Assembly: GCA_001771055.1 (NCBI GenBank)
Contig: MESS01000095.1
Span: 3,400 to 11,639, forward strand
Direction of reading: 5' to 3'
Length of the DNA: 8,240 bases
Origin: Caldithrix sp. RBG_13_44_9
GTDB taxonomy: Bacteria > Calditrichota > Calditrichia > RBG-13-44-9
The notes below the pieces were generated by a model. That model had not been told where the DNA came from, did not search any database, and saw only the letters and a list, made by a program, of their open reading frames with translations. This document shows, piece by piece, positions 6,405-8,240 of the stretch (position 1 is its first letter; each line of letters opens with the position of its first letter). Made by a program: the position numbers and the translations under genes.

Positions 6405-7355
6405 TTACCTCCTTTGATAGATCGGTGAATGCTGGTCAGGAAAGCCTTTTTCAGTACAGCCAATGCAGGGTGAACCGGCCGCAATGCACCAGTTCACACC
6501 TCCATTCCAAAGCCTGACAGGACAATCCGCACTGGTAAAAGGACCTTTACACCCTAACTCCAATAGGCACCCTTCTTCCCCAAAATTCTCAGCAAAGATT
6601 CCTTCATCCATATAATCACGATTCATACAGCGGTTATGTATTGAGCGGCCATAGAACAATTTCATCCTTCCGTATTGGTCTAATTCTTTTTCCTTTGGCA
6701 TGCCGTATAATAATATTTTAGCTACTGTTCCGATAAACCAATCGGGATGACAAGGACAGCCGGGAATATTGATATGCGGGGTATTTATATTCAGCATTTG
6801 GAACACCTCCTGAGCTCCCATGCTACCACTGGGATTGGGGTCAGCCGCCGATACTCCTCCATATGCTGCGCACGTTCCTACCGCAAGTACTGCCATGGCG
6901 TTTGGAGCTAAACGCTTTACCCATTGCAGCATGGTGATTGGTTTTTCCTCTTCACCGATGTAACCGTAAATCCCTTCTTGCTTGGTAGGGATTGCTCCTT
7001 CTATGATCAAAACGTATTTCCCCTGGTATTTACGGGCTGTCTCTCGGGCAGCATCCAGGGACATAGAACCGGTTGCCGCCATCAGGGTTCCATGGTAAGA
7101 TAAGATCAGCTGATGCCCGGGTAGTACCTGCTCTAAAATGACATTTTTAATGCTGGGATGGATGGTATTAATCACTGATACCGAACAGCCGCTGCAGGTA
7201 GAATTTTGCATCCAGATAAGGGGATACTCTTTTACTGCTTCTTCCAAGGCTTGGGCTAGACGTGGGAAAAAGTGGACAGACATGCCGGCTGCCAGAGGAA
7301 CTCCAGCTGCCCAGCGCATGAATTCTCTTCTTGATATTGATTTCTTGAGTGACAT
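6405..7355 (-). CDS. hyaA: [NiFe]-hydrogenase small subunit with Tat signal, soluble type
   Basis: 316 residues. The precursor begins with a twin-arginine signal, 'SRREFM' (8-13), a hydrophobic stretch and likely cleavage after 'AQA' (34-36), so the mature heterodimer is exported folded. Fe-S ligands can be read. Proximal cluster: Cys54, Cys57, Cys162 ('GTCAAYGG') and Cys200 ('PGCPCHPDW'). Distal cluster: His240, Cys243, Cys263 and Cys269. Medial cluster: Cys278, Cys290, Cys297 and Cys300. In classical Desulfovibrio [NiFe] enzymes the position of Cys290 ('NWC') is Pro and the medial cluster is [3Fe-4S]. Cys here predicts [4Fe-4S], as in [NiFeSe] enzymes. The proximal region has no extra cysteines of the oxygen-tolerant type next to 'CSGC'. 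The protein stops 16 residues after the last ligand, without the C-terminal membrane helix of HyaA/HybO. The start at 7355 is set by the Tat motif and by GAGGG seven nucleotides upstream. Confidence 0.96.
   Translation of the reverse strand: MSLKKSISRREFMRWAAGVPLAAGMSVHFFPRLAQALEEAVKEYPLIWMQNSTCSGCSVSVINTIHPSIKNVILEQVLPGHQLILSYHGTLMAATGSMSLDAARETARKYQGKYVLIIEGAIPTKQEGIYGYIGEEEKPITMLQWVKRLAPNAMAVLAVGTCAAYGGVSAADPNPSGSMGAQEVFQMLNINTPHINIPGCPCHPDWFIGTVAKILLYGMPKEKELDQYGRMKLFYGRSIHNRCMNRDYMDEGIFAENFGEEGCLLELGCKGPFTSADCPVRLWNGGVNWCIAAGSPCIGCTEKGFPDQHSPIYQRR
6408..6413 (-). promoter_or_regulatory. SD of the large subunit made from the last two small-subunit codons
   Basis: On the minus strand the small subunit ends CAA-AGG-AGG-TAA (Gln-Arg-Arg-stop). 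The AGG-AGG pair is a perfect SD site lying nine nucleotides before the large-subunit ATG at 6398. The overlap implies tight translational coupling of the two subunits. Confidence 0.85.
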
Positions 7356-7477
7356 AAATCATCCCTCATTTTTTAGAATGAACTATGTGTCATAAAATTT
7401 AAATTGGATCTTGCAAGTTGTGCTGTTTTTTAATCTCCTGTTATTTTAATTATTTTTGAATTCTGCTTTATGTTTTT

Positions 7478-7759
7478 TTACCTGAATTTGTCCTGCTCTT
7501 CGCCTTCGCTGAAATACCAATCGATAAATGTCGGGCAAGTTTTACACTTTTTCTTATATTGATTACAAATCAGCTTAAAAAAAATTGAACTTCTTCTAAG
7601 ATAAAAGATCTGATTGTCAGCAGAAGCTTTAGGCAGGAATTCAATCTTTTGAGTAGATGGGAAATCTTTTGAATAATTTCTTCCACCGTCGTGTTCTGTT
7701 TCTGAAGTCGTTTTCGCTTCTGATTTTCTTAAAAATTTATTTTTAAAAAGCCCAAACAA
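7478..7759 (-). CDS. Doubtful small Cys-containing protein upstream of the hydrogenase
   Basis: I do not recognise this 93-residue frame. It begins at a TTG with no SD. The frame extends upstream to 7786 and would add 'IFFLILLSS', giving a possible N-terminal membrane helix, but only rare start codons (ATC, ATT, CTG) are available there. The middle is polar and charged ('SEAKTTSETEHDGG'). The C-terminal part has a Cys cluster, 'CNQYKKKCKTCP' (C-x6-C-x2-C), followed by 'FIDWYFSEGEEQDKF', which looks more protein-like than random AT-rich translation. It would be co-oriented with the hydrogenase genes and lies 122 bp before them. Lack of a normal start, an SD and a known family keeps confidence low; a decayed gene is possible. 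Confidence 0.3.
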   Translation of the reverse strand: MFGLFKNKFLRKSEAKTTSETEHDGGRNYSKDFPSTQKIEFLPKASADNQIFYLRRSSIFFKLICNQYKKKCKTCPTFIDWYFSEGEEQDKFR

Positions 7760-8075
7760 AGACGACAGTAAAATTAGAAAAAAGATTTAACTCGATTTAC
7801 TTTAGAGATTTGTGAAAAATATAGTATTGATAACTATTGGTTTCAAAGTGTTTTTTTTCAAATTATAATGTTTCTTTTTTTATGCTTCCCGGTCTATTAA
7901 AATCGCTTGTAGTACACTTAAGAAAAATTATAACCTTTTTTTAGTATTGCTCAACCTATCATTTATGAATTTAATACTTCCCGGATTAATAATATTCTTT
8001 AAAGACTTAAATAATTTCATTTATGTTTTTGTACTTTTTTTACTCTTGTTTGCATTTACATATGAAAAAATTGTT

Positions 8076-8115
8076 AACTGTTATGTCTTGTTTTGAACAA
8101 TAAACAACTGTTATG
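8076..8115. repeat. Short direct repeat AACTGTTATG, 30 bp apart
   Basis: AACTGTTATG occurs at 8076-8085 and again at 8106-8115, a period of exactly 30 bp, or about three helical turns. Such spacing suits paired binding of a regulator on one DNA face, but two copies in AT-rich DNA may be chance. Confidence 0.35.
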
Positions 8116-8240
8116 AATACTCTCGCTAAACTTGTTCACATACAGTTCATATTATTATCATATTGACTTCTAACTCCTTATTGCTTTTTTATCATTATTC
8201 TATGATATGAACTCTCTTATGATGATGATGTTATTTTGTA

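Larger units (their letters stand above)
7356..8240. other. Long AT-rich region upstream of the hydrogenase genes
   Basis: This 885-bp stretch is strongly AT-rich, with many T-runs when read on the plus strand. It should include the promoter of the minus-strand hydrogenase genes, but I cannot point to a convincing -35/-10 pair between 7356 and 7477. The only reading frame with some protein-like character is the doubtful minus-strand ORF at 7478-7759, listed separately. From about 7790 to the right edge I see no gene. It holds a 10-bp direct repeat (8076 and 8106), a 6-bp inverted repeat TATCAT/ATGATA (8190-8207) and a short ATG trinucleotide run (8219-8230). Confidence 0.6.

Noticed and set aside
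7411..7425. Sigma54-like element (CAGCAC and TTGCA on the minus strand) upstream of the small subunit
   Set aside because: The -24 GG is missing and the spacing to the -12 GC is about two bases short.
7827..7840. FNR-like anaerobox (TTGAT-N4-ATTGG)
   Set aside because: Only the left half matches the TTGAT-N4-ATCAA palindrome.

Overview
The window most likely comes from a bacterium of the Fibrobacterota-Chlorobiota-Bacteroidota (FCB) group, perhaps a Calditrichota, KSB1 or Marinimicrobia-type lineage. The main clue is the secreted protein at 1382-3022. It ends in a FlgD-like type IX secretion C-terminal sorting domain with the 'NYPNPFNPST' signature common in those phyla. Clear Shine-Dalgarno (SD) sites precede most genes, which fits these lineages better than typical Bacteroidota. 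This is inferred from motifs; no marker gene is present.

Layout, left to right. (1) 2-889, plus strand: the 3' end of a release-factor-like (PCRF-domain) protein. An in-frame amber codon at 485-487 interrupts it, and reading resumes in the same frame. No GGQ motif is visible. (2) 890-1381: AT-rich gap with one imperfect hairpin and a possible promoter. (3) 1382-3022, plus: T9SS-exported surface protein with a signal peptide, a jelly-roll domain, two IPT/TIG domains and a sorting domain, followed by a strong intrinsic terminator at 3043-3080. (4) 3301-3639, plus: single-domain STAS protein (anti-sigma-factor-antagonist type) with an unusual phosphosite motif. (5) 3804-4079, plus: small YciI-like protein whose start codon is uncertain. 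(6) 4080-4318: 239 bp between convergent genes, with no clear terminator or RNA gene. (7) 7355 down to 4319, minus: a compact [NiFe]-hydrogenase cassette of small subunit (Tat signal), large subunit and maturation endopeptidase. (8) 7356-8240: AT-rich, nearly gene-free stretch with one doubtful small ORF on the minus strand (7478-7759) and a short direct repeat.

The three hydrogenase genes form a functional unit. The endopeptidase would trim 14 residues from the large subunit after the active-site His, and the folded dimer would then leave through the Tat system using the small subunit's twin-arginine signal. No membrane anchor or cytochrome b gene is present, so a soluble periplasmic (or otherwise attached) uptake-type enzyme is the simplest reading. 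The pattern of cluster ligands (three [4Fe-4S] sites predicted), the short large subunit and the CGVCPT active-site motif suggest a Cys-containing relative of the [NiFeSe]/group 1a lineage. The plus-strand genes show no obvious functional link to the hydrogenase. I see no CRISPR array, insertion sequence, tRNA or rRNA. I did not find a convincing new multi-gene system; the best leads are the amber-interrupted release-factor-like gene and the details of the hydrogenase.
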